From: Leifsonia sp. PS1209 | GTDB lineage: Bacteria > Actinomycetota > Actinomycetes > Actinomycetales > Microbacteriaceae | Assembly: GCF_012317045.1 (NCBI RefSeq) | Contig: NZ_CP051154.1 | Coordinates: 3,720,001-3,784,000, forward strand | Reading direction: 5' to 3' | DNA length: 64,000 nucleotides | Part shown: one piece after another, positions 52,700 through 61,465 of the stretch | Position numbering within the stretch: position 1 is the stretch's first letter | Layout: each line of letters begins with the position of its first letter | The notes under the pieces: generated by a model | Told to the model about the DNA's origin: nothing | The model's database searches: none | The model's input: the letters and a program-made list of their open reading frames with translations, nothing else | Position numbers and translations under genes: made by a program

Positions 52700-53544
52700 T
52701 AGGGCCAGCGATCGTCTACGCGTTCGCACTCGGGCTGGCCGCGGCGGTCAACCCGTGCGGATTCCCCCTGTTGCCGGCCTACCTCGCCGCGTTCCTGGGG
52801 TCCGAGCCGGCTCCGGTGGGGATGCGGCTGCTCCGGGCGTTCCGGGCGTCGGTGGCGATGACGGGTGGTTTCGTCGCAGTGTTCGCGGTCGTCGGGATCG
52901 TGGTCGCCACGGGGGTGCGTCTCGCGGTGGCGTGGGTGCCCTGGTTCACCGCGGCACTCGGCATGGTGCTTCTCGTGGCCGGTGTCTTCGGAGTGGCGGG
53001 CCGTGAGCTTCGGATGCATACGATCGCCCTCCCGTTCAGGTCCGGACGCGGGGTGCTGGCGATGGCGGGTTATGGTGCGGCGTTCGCGGCCACCTCGCTC
53101 GGCTGCGCCTTTCCCCTCTTCGCCGCTGCCGTCGCGCCGTCCGCCACGGCCGGTTCCGCTCCACTCGACGTAGCGATCTCGGCGCTCTCGTACGCCCTGG
53201 GGATGGGTCTGTTCGTCGCTGCCTGCAGTATCCTCGCTGCCCTAATCGGCGCCGAAGCGGTCCGCGCCGCCGGGAGATATGCGAGGCATCTTCCGAAGGC
53301 CGCGTCCGCGCTCCTGCTGTTCGTCGGGATCTACCTCCTCGCGTACGGAATGCGGCTGATCCTCGAACCGGGCAAGGAGCCCTCCCTGGGGGTTTTCGTC
53401 TCGCAAGCGAGCAGTTGGCTCACCTCGGCGCTGTCCGCCCACCCGCTCGCTGTCGGCGCAGGGGCCGCCCTCGTCGTCCTCACAGCATCGGCCATCGCTG
53501 CGGTGACCGTCCAATCGAATCGCCACCCTCCGGAGGAGCCATGA
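52696..53544 (+). CDS. CcdA/DsbD-like thiol-disulfide transmembrane protein
   Basis: The 282-residue protein has six to eight helices. Two single cysteines in paired motifs, Cys21 (AAVNPCGFPLLPAYL) and Cys137 (SLGCAFPLFAAAV), are the redox pair of CcdA/DsbD proteins, which carry electrons across the membrane. ATG 52696 overlaps the ctaG stop; its own stop overlaps the SCO/TlpA gene. It would supply reductant to the extracytoplasmic thioredoxin domain encoded next. Confidence 0.87.
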   Translation: MIGPAIVYAFALGLAAAVNPCGFPLLPAYLAAFLGSEPAPVGMRLLRAFRASVAMTGGFVAVFAVVGIVVATGVRLAVAWVPWFTAALGMVLLVAGVFGVAGRELRMHTIALPFRSGRGVLAMAGYGAAFAATSLGCAFPLFAAAVAPSATAGSAPLDVAISALSYALGMGLFVAACSILAALIGAEAVRAAGRYARHLPKAASALLLFVGIYLLAYGMRLILEPGKEPSLGVFVSQASSWLTSALSAHPLAVGAGAALVVLTASAIAAVTVQSNRHPPEEP

Positions 53545-54725
53545 CCCGTCGCAACCCACGCACCTGGCCGATCGTGGCCGCCGCGACCGTCGTGCTGGTC
53601 GGCTTCTGCGCCGTTCTGGTAGCCGCGGCACAGCCGCCGTCCGGAAGCGAGGTCGCCCCCTCGTCGGCGCCCGCCGCCCCCGGCATCTCGACCGCGGCGG
53701 CAAGCCTGCTGCAGCTCGACCCGCTGGGGAACGCCGCGACCAAAGCCCCCGCCTACTCGCTCACGGATCAGCACGGAAACGCGATGATCCCGGACACATT
53801 CCGTGGTCGGAGCGTCGTGCTCACCTTCAACGACGACGAATGCCAGGACCTCTGCACCCTCCTCGCCCAGGACGTCGCGCTGGCCGACCACGACCTCGGC
53901 GCTGCGGCCTCCCGGGTCGCGTTCGTCTCGATCAACGCCAACCCGTACCATCCGGCGGTCTCCGACGTCGCCTCCTGGAGCGCGTCCCACGGGCTCGGCG
54001 ACGACGCGAACTGGTACTTCGGAACCGGCTCCCCAGCGACTCTCGCCGCCGCGGCCCAGGCCTACGGTGTGCCGATCCAGCTCGATGCGGCAGACCAGTC
54101 GGTCGTGCACGGCACGGAGATCTTCTTCATCGACCCGTCCGGAGTCGAGCGTGCCCTCGGCCAGTTCGGCACCGACTCCGCCAGCACCGCACCGTTCGCG
54201 CACACGATGGCGCAGGAGGCCGTCGACCTACTGCCCGCCGCTCAGCGTCGAACCGTGGCGGGGTCCGCCGCGGTCGACCTCTCCGCCGACGGCACCGGCG
54301 TCGGCGCGAAGCCGAAGCCGTTCTCCCTGCCGGCCCTGAATGGGTCGGGGCACGTCGGGGCCGCCGCGCCTGCCGGCCGCTACACGGTGCTCAACTTCTG
54401 GGCCAGCACCTGCACCGCCTGCATCGGCGAGCTTGCCGACCTTCAGAAGATCTCGAACGAGTTCACCGGCAGAGCCGACCTGATCGGCATCGACGTCTCC
54501 GACGATACGACGGCCGCCCGCGCCACGACGCGGCAAGCCGGTACAGGGTATCCGCTCGCGGTCGACGCCAACGGTTCGGTCGCTGGTCAGTACCGGATCT
54601 CCGGGCTCCCGTACACGGTGATCCTGGACCCGACCGGTCGCGTCGCCATCCGCCACCCCGGGGCGTTCACCGCCGAGCAGCTCGAGTACGTGCTCGACTC
54701 GCTCGTTCCGCCCGCCACGAAGTAA
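53541..54725 (+). CDS. SCO1-like and TlpA-like double thioredoxin-fold protein
   Basis: The 394-residue protein has an N-terminal signal anchor (8-30). A SCO1/SenC-like domain (about 65-235) has copper ligands Cys101, Cys105 (CQDLC) and His190 (VVHGTEIFF), and a TlpA-like thioredoxin domain (about 255-390) has WASTCTAC (Cys291, Cys294). A fusion of both domains is uncommon. Together with CtaG and CcdA it would deliver copper and reduce its own and target cysteines outside the membrane. ATG 53541 follows GGAGGAG and overlaps the CcdA-like stop. Confidence 0.87.
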   Translation: MTRRNPRTWPIVAAATVVLVGFCAVLVAAAQPPSGSEVAPSSAPAAPGISTAAASLLQLDPLGNAATKAPAYSLTDQHGNAMIPDTFRGRSVVLTFNDDECQDLCTLLAQDVALADHDLGAAASRVAFVSINANPYHPAVSDVASWSASHGLGDDANWYFGTGSPATLAAAAQAYGVPIQLDAADQSVVHGTEIFFIDPSGVERALGQFGTDSASTAPFAHTMAQEAVDLLPAAQRRTVAGSAAVDLSADGTGVGAKPKPFSLPALNGSGHVGAAAPAGRYTVLNFWASTCTACIGELADLQKISNEFTGRADLIGIDVSDDTTAARATTRQAGTGYPLAVDANGSVAGQYRISGLPYTVILDPTGRVAIRHPGAFTAEQLEYVLDSLVPPATK

Positions 54726-54744
54726 GACGGGACCGGGCGCTCGT

Positions 54745-55921
54745 TCACGGCCGGAAGTCGGGCAGCTCGATCCGGTCGTACAGGCTGCGGCCGACCGCGA
54801 GGTCAGGCACTCCGGGCAGCGTCATCAGCCGCATCACCGTGTTCCGCAGCCGTAGCAGCGCTCGAGTACGCGGCGCGAATGCGCCGCCCATCCGGGTCGC
54901 ACCGCGCTGCTTGGAACCGATGAACGCGCCCAGCCGCTCCTGGTATGCGGCGAATGCCGGGACGTGGTCGCCCCTGGCCGCATCCAGCTCCGCCGCCAGG
55001 ACGTACGCCTCGATCATCGCCAACGCCGTGCCCTGCCCGGCCAACAGCGACGGCGCCGCGGCGGCATCGCCGACCAGGACGATCCGTCCGCGACTCCACG
55101 ACGGCATCCGGATCTGGCTGGCGGAGTCGAAGTAGAAGGTGCGCCCGCGGCAGTGTCGCCAGGATCGCCGGCACCTCCCAGCCGAGCCCACCCAGCCGGT
55201 CACGGAGCAGCGCCTTCTGGGCGTCGACATCATCGAGTGGGATCTGACCCTCGTGACGGAACGTGAAGACGAACATGGACACGTCGTCGTCCAGGCTCAG
55301 CCGCAGTGTCTGCGCGCCGACCTGAGTTCGCATGACCGCGACCAGTTCGTCCCGCGGCCGGTAGCCGGCGACGTCGAACACCGCCACGGCGATACCCAGG
55401 CTGCGCTCGTACTCCGACTCCGGTCCGAACGCCAGCCGACGGACAGCAGAGTGCAGCCCGTCGGCGCCGACCACCAGGTCGAAATGCTGATCGCCGCCAT
55501 GGGCAAATCGCACCGCGACATGGTCGCCCTCGTCGCGGAGCTCCTCGACCGTGTCGCCGAACACCTGTTGGACGTCATCCGGCAGCGCGTCGATGATGAT
55601 CCTGGACAGATCCGAGCGGCCGACGCTCACATGATGGGCCCCGTGCCGGCCGATCAGCTTCACCGGGTCCAGTGACAGTATTCGGCGCCCGCGTTCGTCG
55701 ACGTCGCGCACCTCCCGCATCCGGTAGCCCGCCGCCTGGACACGGTCCGCGATGCCCATCCGGTCGGCGACCTCGAACCCAGCACCCCAGAAATCGACCA
55801 AGTACCCGCCGCGCCGCAACTCGGGCGCAGACTCCAGCAGCACCGGATCGTGCCCGCTACGCCGCAACCAGTACGCCAACGTCGGGCCGGCGATCCCGGC
55901 TCCAACGATCAATATCTTCAT
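54745..55921 (-). pseudogene. FAD-dependent monooxygenase, frameshifted
   Basis: The first frame (55921 to about 55145) reads as an FAD-dependent aromatic hydroxylase/TetX-like protein: GAGIAG near residue 7, GADGLHSAVRR, then LGGLGWEVPAILATLPRA. From about 55143 the homology continues in another frame (RTFYFDSASQIRMPSW, GDAAAAPSLLAGQGTALAM) to a stop at 54745. The junction lies in a GC repeat (gcgcccgcgg, 55141-55150), where a two-base loss or one-base gain explains it. The intact protein would be near 392 residues. It may be a real pseudogene or a sequencing error. It is next to the ICMT-like gene, with GAGGAGG before its start. Confidence 0.82.
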
Positions 55922-55945
55922 GACGACCTCCTCGCCGCCTTACCC

Positions 55946-56584
55946 TCACCACACGAGCGGGATATACCGCCTCGTCTTCGCCGCCCAGGCGAGAAACTCC
56001 TCGCCGTAGTGTTCCTGCAGCCGTCGGTCCAAAGCTGGGATCGCCGCGAACACGAAACCGGCGGCCATGATCGCCGGGATCACCAAGGCGACCCACGAGC
56101 CGGTGACAGCCGCGAAACCAGTGAACAGTAGAGTGTCTCCCAGATAGTTGGGGTGGCGGCACCAGCGGAACAGCCCCCGTGTGTACAGGTGCCCGGCGTT
56201 CTCCGGACGCGCTTTCCACGCCCGCCGCTGCAGTTCGGAGTTGGTGTTCATCCAGGACCCGAACACGTAGAGGACGACGCCCAACACTGTCCAGCCGTCC
56301 AGAACGGCGCTCACGTGCGCGGCGACGAACCCCATCGTGGCGTGGATGACGAACATCCAGCCACCCACCAGCCCGGCCTCCGCGCAGGTCACCGGACGTT
56401 GCACGGTCACATACGTGGTGACGAGCACCCGCAGCACATACACCAGCGAGAACGCCACCACCAGCCACGCCCGTGCCGGCGACGCCACCGAGATCGGGCC
56501 GAAGACCAGAAAGGCAGCGGCGCCCAGAATGTCGGCACCGGTCAGCACAGCGCGTGGACCGCTGCTCGTCTCAGGCGTATTCAT
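55946..56584 (-). CDS. Isoprenylcysteine carboxyl methyltransferase-like membrane protein
   Basis: The 212-residue, five-helix membrane protein has the ICMT/DUF1295-like C-terminus CRHPNYLGDTLLFTGF and ALDRRLQEHYGEEFLAWA, which binds SAM and substrate in relatives. No prenylated protein is known to be its substrate in bacteria; lipid or quinone-like acceptors are possible. AGGAGG lies seven bases before ATG 56584. It is upstream of and co-oriented with the frameshifted FAD gene; about 200 bases of sequence without a gene separate it from the marR-type gene upstream. Confidence 0.82.
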   Translation of the reverse strand: MNTPETSSGPRAVLTGADILGAAAFLVFGPISVASPARAWLVVAFSLVYVLRVLVTTYVTVQRPVTCAEAGLVGGWMFVIHATMGFVAAHVSAVLDGWTVLGVVLYVFGSWMNTNSELQRRAWKARPENAGHLYTRGLFRWCRHPNYLGDTLLFTGFAAVTGSWVALVIPAIMAAGFVFAAIPALDRRLQEHYGEEFLAWAAKTRRYIPLVW

Positions 56585-56783
56585 CGCCGACCTCCTGAAG
56601 GTCACCGGAATCGTCGACCTTGAACCACACCGGATCCGGGTAAAGCCCCGGGCCGCGCTCCATCGAGCGGCCGCGACGTACGGAGTTCTGAACGCTCGCC
56701 TGCGTTACGGCCGATGCCGTATCCGGATCCGCCATCGCATCTCTTTTCTGGTGGGTGAAAGCCGCGTCCCCACACGGCCAGGG

Positions 56784-57254
56784 TCAGAGGCCCAGCGTCA
56801 GCAAGTCCTCCGGAGTCGGCTCCCCCGCAGCAGTGGAGAAGACCTCCATGGCGTCGATGATCTGTTGCTGCTCCTCGCCGGTGAGCGACGTCAGCACGGA
56901 CGCCACCTGACGGCGACGCCGCTCGGTGACCTGGTCCACGAGCCGGCGGCCATCGTCCGTGAGATCGACCAGGATCTCCCGCCTGCTCTGCGGGCTCTCC
57001 TGCCGGAGCACCCAGCCGCCGTCCACCATCCGGTCGATCGTGCGGCTGAATGTCGACGGCACGGCCCCGACCCGTGCCGCGAGCGCCCCCATCCTCATCG
57101 CGCCGGAGCCGGAGAGCACGACGAGCACACGGAACTGCGGCAGCGTCACCTGCTCCAGCGCATCGGACACGGACCGGGCGACGATTCCCAGCAACGCCCG
57201 GGACGCGCGCAACGTCGCCTCGGTGGCCTCGTGGGGGAATCCGTGATTCTGCAT
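56784..57254 (-). CDS. MarR family transcriptional regulator
   Basis: The 156-residue MarR protein has helix 1 at about 13-35 and a winged helix (about 45-115) with LPQFRVLVVLSGSGAMRMGALAARV, PSTFSRTIDRMVDGGWVLR and QSRREILVDLTDDGRRL. ATG 57254 follows GGAGG; no Cys is present, so it is not a thiol-based OhrR sensor. A palindrome, TGCAAC-A-GTTGCA, overlaps its -35 region and is repeated in the ctaG promoter 5.6 kb away. It probably represses both transcripts and perhaps the divergent CLC gene. Confidence 0.9.
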   Translation of the reverse strand: MQNHGFPHEATEATLRASRALLGIVARSVSDALEQVTLPQFRVLVVLSGSGAMRMGALAARVGAVPSTFSRTIDRMVDGGWVLRQESPQSRREILVDLTDDGRRLVDQVTERRRRQVASVLTSLTGEEQQQIIDAMEVFSTAAGEPTPEDLLTLGL

Positions 57255-57273
57255 AGTGCCTCCAGTGTTACGC

Positions 57274-57300
57274 TTTTGATGCACTTGTGCAACAGTTGCA
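57274..57300. promoter_or_regulatory. marR/clc intergenic operator and promoter
   Basis: TGCAAC-A-GTTGCA at 57288-57300 is a perfect palindrome. On the minus strand it overlaps TTGCAC (57291-57286), which is followed after 17 bases by AACACT, the likely marR promoter. TGCA-CTTG-TGCA at 57280-57291 overlaps it. Confidence 0.65.
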
Positions 57301-57321
57301 TCTCTACACGATTGGAATTCG

Positions 57322-59091
57322 GTGTCCGCCATCACCACGAGCATCCGTGGAATCGTCGACGGTTCACGTGACAGCATGACGCACTGGTGGCGGCGCGTCC
57401 TCGCGACGCCCGCACCCTTGATCGCGGCAGCGGTCGTGGTCGGAGCCGGCGCCGGGCTCGCCGCCGTCGTCTTCCGTTGGCTCGTGCAGACTGCCACCTT
57501 GATCTTCACCGGCACGACCGACTACTCCGCCACCACCGGGCATCCCGCGAACCCGTGGGTGCCCTGGCTCGGCGGCGCGTTCGTCATCCTCGCCCCCGCC
57601 ATCGGCGGCCTGATCTACGGCCCGCTCGTGCACCGCTTCGCCCGGGAGGCCCGTGGACACGGCGTGCCCGAGGTGATGTACGCCGTGGCACGACGCGGCG
57701 GCCATATCCCTGGACGCGTCGCGGTCGTCAAAGCGCTCGCCTCCGCGATCACCATCGGTTCCGGCGGTTCGGTCGGACGCGAAGGGCCGATCGTGCAGAT
57801 CGGCTCCGCTCTCGGCTCCACCCTCGGGCGGATCGCCCGCATGTCGGAGTCCCAGTTGCGCACCCTCGTCGCCTGCGGTGCGGCCGGCGGTATCGCCGCC
57901 ACGTTCAACGCGCCCATCGCCGGCGTCTTCTTCGCCCTCGAGCTGATCCTCCGCGACTTCGCCACCCGCTCCTTCGCCGCCGTGATGCTCTCCTCCATCA
58001 CCGCGTCCGTCGTCGGACGGGCGATCCTCGGCGACCACCCCTTCCTCGTCCTGCCCGCCTTCCGAGTCAGCCAGCCGAGCGAATACCTTCTCTTCGCCGG
58101 CCTCGGGCTGCTCGCCGGCGCGGTCGGGGTGCTGTTCAGCAAGATCCTCTATCTGATCGAAGATGTCTGCGATTGGGCCTGGCGTGGACCCGAGTGGCTG
58201 CGCCCTGCCGTCGGCGGCCTCCTCCTCGGCCTGCTGCTGTTCGCGATGCCGCAGCTGTACGGTGTCGGATACCCGGTGCTCGAAGCGAGTGTCGCGGGGA
58301 AGTACACCATCGCGTTCCTGCTGCTGCTCGTCGTCGCCAAGATGGCCGCGACCAGCCTCACCATCGGGATCGGCGGCTCCGGCGGAGTCTTCGCGCCCAG
58401 CCTCGTCATCGGCGCAGCGTTCGGTGCTGCTGCGGGAGAGGCGATCGGTTTGGTGATCCCCGGTCTCTCCGGGCAGGCCGGGACATTCGCCCTGGTCGGA
58501 ATGGCCGCCGTGTTCGCCGGGGCGACCCGCGCGCCCATTACGGCCGGGATCATCCTCTTCGAGCTGACCGGCGAGTACACGATCATCCTGCCCCTGCTGC
58601 TCGCCGTCATCGTCGCCACCGGCATCTCGCGGCTGCTCAGTCGCGACACCATCTACACGCGGAAGCTCAGCCGTCGAGGAGTCGACCTGTCCGCACCTGC
58701 CGTTCCGGCACTCCAGGGCGTCACGGTCGCTTCGGTGATGTCGGCGGCCCCGCCCACGGTCACGGCCGACGCGGATGCGCGCGAAGCGATCGCGTGGCTC
58801 GCGGACTCGCGCCTCCGAGCCGCCCCGGTGGTGAATCGCGACGGCCATTTCGTCGGAATCCTCACCTCGGCCGATGCGACCGAAGCCGTCCGCACCGACG
58901 ACGCAGCGACCGATCGCCGCGTCGAGGAACTGATGGAGGTCGCGTCGACGGTATCCGCCGACGACCACGTCGCCGACGTCCTGGACCGCGTCGTCGAAGC
59001 CGGCGCGACCGACGGGGCGCCCGTTGTCTCCGGCGACGCCCTCGTGGGCTGGCTTGCGCCCGCCGACATCCTGCGCGCAACCACCGGGTGA
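57322..59091 (+). CDS. CLC family chloride channel/transporter with CBS domains
   Basis: The 589-residue protein has a CLC membrane domain (about 30-450) with chloride filter motifs GSGGS (146-150) and GREGP (152-156, gating Glu154), GIGGSGGVFAPSLVIGA and VGMAAVFAGATRAP. Two CBS domains are at the C-terminus (about 465-589). The gating Glu suggests a Cl-/H+ exchanger. The start GTG 57322 lacks a strong ribosome site. It is divergent from the MarR gene and may be under its control. Confidence 0.92.
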   Translation: MSAITTSIRGIVDGSRDSMTHWWRRVLATPAPLIAAAVVVGAGAGLAAVVFRWLVQTATLIFTGTTDYSATTGHPANPWVPWLGGAFVILAPAIGGLIYGPLVHRFAREARGHGVPEVMYAVARRGGHIPGRVAVVKALASAITIGSGGSVGREGPIVQIGSALGSTLGRIARMSESQLRTLVACGAAGGIAATFNAPIAGVFFALELILRDFATRSFAAVMLSSITASVVGRAILGDHPFLVLPAFRVSQPSEYLLFAGLGLLAGAVGVLFSKILYLIEDVCDWAWRGPEWLRPAVGGLLLGLLLFAMPQLYGVGYPVLEASVAGKYTIAFLLLLVVAKMAATSLTIGIGGSGGVFAPSLVIGAAFGAAAGEAIGLVIPGLSGQAGTFALVGMAAVFAGATRAPITAGIILFELTGEYTIILPLLLAVIVATGISRLLSRDTIYTRKLSRRGVDLSAPAVPALQGVTVASVMSAAPPTVTADADAREAIAWLADSRLRAAPVVNRDGHFVGILTSADATEAVRTDDAATDRRVEELMEVASTVSADDHVADVLDRVVEAGATDGAPVVSGDALVGWLAPADILRATTG

Positions 59092-59270
59092 GGCCAGCGC
59101 CGCCGGACCAATGGCGACCGGCTTGCTGCCCGGCGGCCTCAGCTCGTATGAATCGCGAAGGCTTTCGCCCCCATCAGCATCGCAGAACTCCGCAATAGGC
59201 CGCGTCCCCCGTATCGGTGAGGGCGACCAGCCGCGCGCATAAATCCCAAAGCGGGGAGTAAACGGTGAGT

Positions 59271-59299
59271 TTGGCCAAAAACCACTGACCGGGTAGTCT
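59271..59299 (+). promoter_or_regulatory. tRNA-Gly promoter
   Basis: TTGGCC (59271-59276), a 17-base spacer and TAGTCT (59294-59299) lie about 47 bases before the tRNA. This is a sigma-A-like promoter. The 180 bases before it, after the CLC stop, hold no gene that I can recognise. Confidence 0.7.
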
Positions 59300-59345
59300 G
59301 GGCCGTAGCCTCACTTCCCAGTGTTTATCTGGGATTCCAGGCCAT

Positions 59346-59416
59346 GCGAGTGTAGTTCAATGGTAGAACTTCAGCTTCCCAAGCTGATAGCGCGGGTTCG
59401 ATTCCCGTCACTCGCT
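59346..59416 (+). tRNA. tRNA-Gly (anticodon CCC)
   Basis: Acceptor stem GCGAGTG pairs with CACTCGC. The D arm is GTTC-AATGGTA-GAAC, the anticodon arm TCAGC-TTCCCAA-GCTGA gives CCC, and the T arm is GCGGG-TTCGATT-CCCGT with one wobble-type end. The 71-nt gene lacks an encoded CCA. Confidence 0.95.
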
Positions 59417-59472
59417 CTGTCTTTCACTTCTTGAGCACTGTGGGCCTTCGTTGCCGAGCGCGGAGCTGGTGC

Positions 59473-60432
59473 TCAGTGTTCGGTGTCTGCCGTGTGGCGC
59501 CCAGCTTCGGTGAGATAAGCCTCCAATTCCTCGACGGTAGGCGGATTCGCGCCCGTCCGGCTCACCGTGATGGCTGCGGCTGCCATTGCCTCCGTCGCCA
59601 GATCGGTCGCCTCTCCTCGGCCGAGTCTTGCCTCGCGAAGCGTGTCGACGAGGTCGCGGCGGATGATCCCGGCCAGCAACGCGGAGGTGAAGGAGTCGCC
59701 CGCGCCGACCGTGTCGGCCACGACCGCGGAGAACGCAGGGAGCCGCAGCGCGAAGTCGGGGGTGTGAACGATGCTGCCGTCCGCGCCCAGGGTGACGATC
59801 GCGAGCCGTGCGCCGGCGGCGATAAGTGCGCGGCAGACGACGTCAGCGCCGGCGCCGGGGTAGAGCCACTCGGCGTCCTCTTCGCTCATCTTGACGACGT
59901 GGGCGACGGCGCTCGTCGCCTCGACCATCCGGCGGACCTTGTCGCGGGTTCCCATGATGCCGGGGCGGATGTTCGGGTCGAAGCTGATGAGAGCCTGGGG
60001 CTGGCTCTCGATGATCCGATGGACGCGGTGTGCACCGGGCTCCAGGATGGCGCCGATCGAGCCGGTGTGGATGACGCGCTGCGGTCGCAGGCTGGTCTCC
60101 GGCAGCCGCCAGACGATGTCGAAGTCGTAGGTGGCGGAGCCGTCGGCTGCGAGGGTGGCGCGGGCGTGGGAGGTGGGATCGGCGGTGTACGAAGCGTCCA
60201 GAACACGGACACCGGCCAGTTCGAGGTGCCGCGTGATGGCATGACCGGCGGGGTCAGCTCCGAGGTTGGTGAGGAGTTCGACACGGTTTCCGAGCTTGGC
60301 GAGACCGACGGCGACATTCATCGGGCTGCCGCCGGGACGATGAAGCTCCTCGTCCCGGGTCAGGATGATGTCCATGACGCTTTCGCCGATGACGAGGACG
60401 TCCGCAGCGGCGGACGCGGGCGCGGCGGTCAC
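59473..60432 (-). CDS. PfkB-family carbohydrate kinase (fructokinase-like)
   Basis: The 319-residue ribokinase-fold kinase has the N-terminal GGSPMNVAVGLAKLG and C-terminal DTVGAGDSFTSALLAG, the PfkB signatures with the catalytic Asp in GAGDS. Clustering with GH32 and a sugar ABC transporter points to fructose as the substrate, giving fructose 6-phosphate. Start GTG 60432 overlaps the aldo/keto reductase stop by four bases (GTGA). It is the last gene of the operon. Confidence 0.9.
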   Translation of the reverse strand: MTAAPASAAADVLVIGESVMDIILTRDEELHRPGGSPMNVAVGLAKLGNRVELLTNLGADPAGHAITRHLELAGVRVLDASYTADPTSHARATLAADGSATYDFDIVWRLPETSLRPQRVIHTGSIGAILEPGAHRVHRIIESQPQALISFDPNIRPGIMGTRDKVRRMVEATSAVAHVVKMSEEDAEWLYPGAGADVVCRALIAAGARLAIVTLGADGSIVHTPDFALRLPAFSAVVADTVGAGDSFTSALLAGIIRRDLVDTLREARLGRGEATDLATEAMAAAAITVSRTGANPPTVEELEAYLTEAGRHTADTEH

Positions 60433-61454
60433 CGCCCTCCCTCGAGCGGCCGGTGCCGGTCCTGCCGAGCCCAGCCACTGTACGGGTACTCGTCGAACCG
60501 CGGCGCGCTGACGCGGTCGAGTTCTTCCCGTTCGGTGTCGCTGAGCTCGATTTCGGATGCCGGGAGGTTCTGCGTCAGCTGGTCGAGAGTGCGGGCACCG
60601 AGGATGACGGAGGTAACGATGGGCCTGCTGAGAAGCCAGGCGAGTGCGATCTGCCCCTGGGTGGCTGAATGTGAGTCAGCGACGCGCGCGAGGACGTCGA
60701 GGATCTCCCACACCCGGTCGTCGCGGTCACGTTCCTCGCGGGCCGCCTGGTCCTGCGGCTTGGCGTACCGGTTGCCGGTCGTGGGGAGGACGCCGCGCTG
60801 GTACTTGCCGGTGAGCCAGCCTCCGGCCAGCGGCGACCAGGGAAGGATTCCGAGGCCGGTTTCCGAGGCCGCGTCCACGATCTCCAGCTCGATGCCGCGC
60901 GAGAGGAGGTTGTACTGAGGTTGGAGGGTGACAGGTGGTGCCCAGCCGTGGCGGGCCGCCACTCCCGCGGCTGTGGCGATCTGCCAGCCGGTGTAGTTGG
61001 AGAACCCGTAGTACCCGATCTTCCCGGCACGGATGGCGTCGTCGAGGAAGCGCAGGCTCTCCTCGACGGGGGTGACCTGTTCCCAGGCGTGGAGCTGGTA
61101 GAGGTCGATGTAATCGACGCCAAGGCGTCGGAGCGAGGCATCGAGTGCGCGCGCGAGGTGTCGTCGCGACACTCCGACGTCGTTCGGGTCATCGCTGGTG
61201 GGGAATCGTGCCTTGGAGGTGAGGACGATCCGGTCTGCCCGTCCCGGGTCCGCCTTCATCCAGCGGCCGATGATCTCCTCGCTACGGCCGCCGGCGTACA
61301 CGTCGGCGGTGTCGACGAACGTGCCACCCCCGTCGACGTAGCGATCCAGGATGGCGCAAGACTCGGTTTCGTCGGTTTCGGCGCCGAAAGTCATCGTGCC
61401 GAGTGCGAGTTCGGAGACGACGGTTCCGGAGGTGCCGAGTGTGCGATAGCGCAT
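60429..61454 (-). CDS. Aldo/keto reductase
   Basis: The 341-residue NADPH-dependent TIM-barrel oxidoreductase has LGTMTFGAE, DTADVYAGGRSEEIIGRWM (catalytic Asp, Tyr), VLTSKARF (Lys) and LYQLHAWEQVTP (His), the full catalytic tetrad. It is close to the YajO/PhdYeFe group. In this operon it may reduce an aldose or ketose released from fructosides, but the activity is not decidable. It begins 11 bases after the GH32 stop. Confidence 0.9.
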   Translation of the reverse strand: MRYRTLGTSGTVVSELALGTMTFGAETDETESCAILDRYVDGGGTFVDTADVYAGGRSEEIIGRWMKADPGRADRIVLTSKARFPTSDDPNDVGVSRRHLARALDASLRRLGVDYIDLYQLHAWEQVTPVEESLRFLDDAIRAGKIGYYGFSNYTGWQIATAAGVAARHGWAPPVTLQPQYNLLSRGIELEIVDAASETGLGILPWSPLAGGWLTGKYQRGVLPTTGNRYAKPQDQAAREERDRDDRVWEILDVLARVADSHSATQGQIALAWLLSRPIVTSVILGARTLDQLTQNLPASEIELSDTEREELDRVSAPRFDEYPYSGWARQDRHRPLEGGR

Positions 61455-61465
61455 GGCTTCTCGTT

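Noticed and set aside
54745-55921. Programmed frameshift in the FAD monooxygenase gene
   Set aside because: No slippery heptamer, stem-loop or stalling codon is evident at the junction; a short repeat indel is simpler.
59346-59416. tRNA-Gly as attachment site of a genomic island ending here
   Set aside because: No duplicate of the tRNA 3' end and no integrase were seen in the window.
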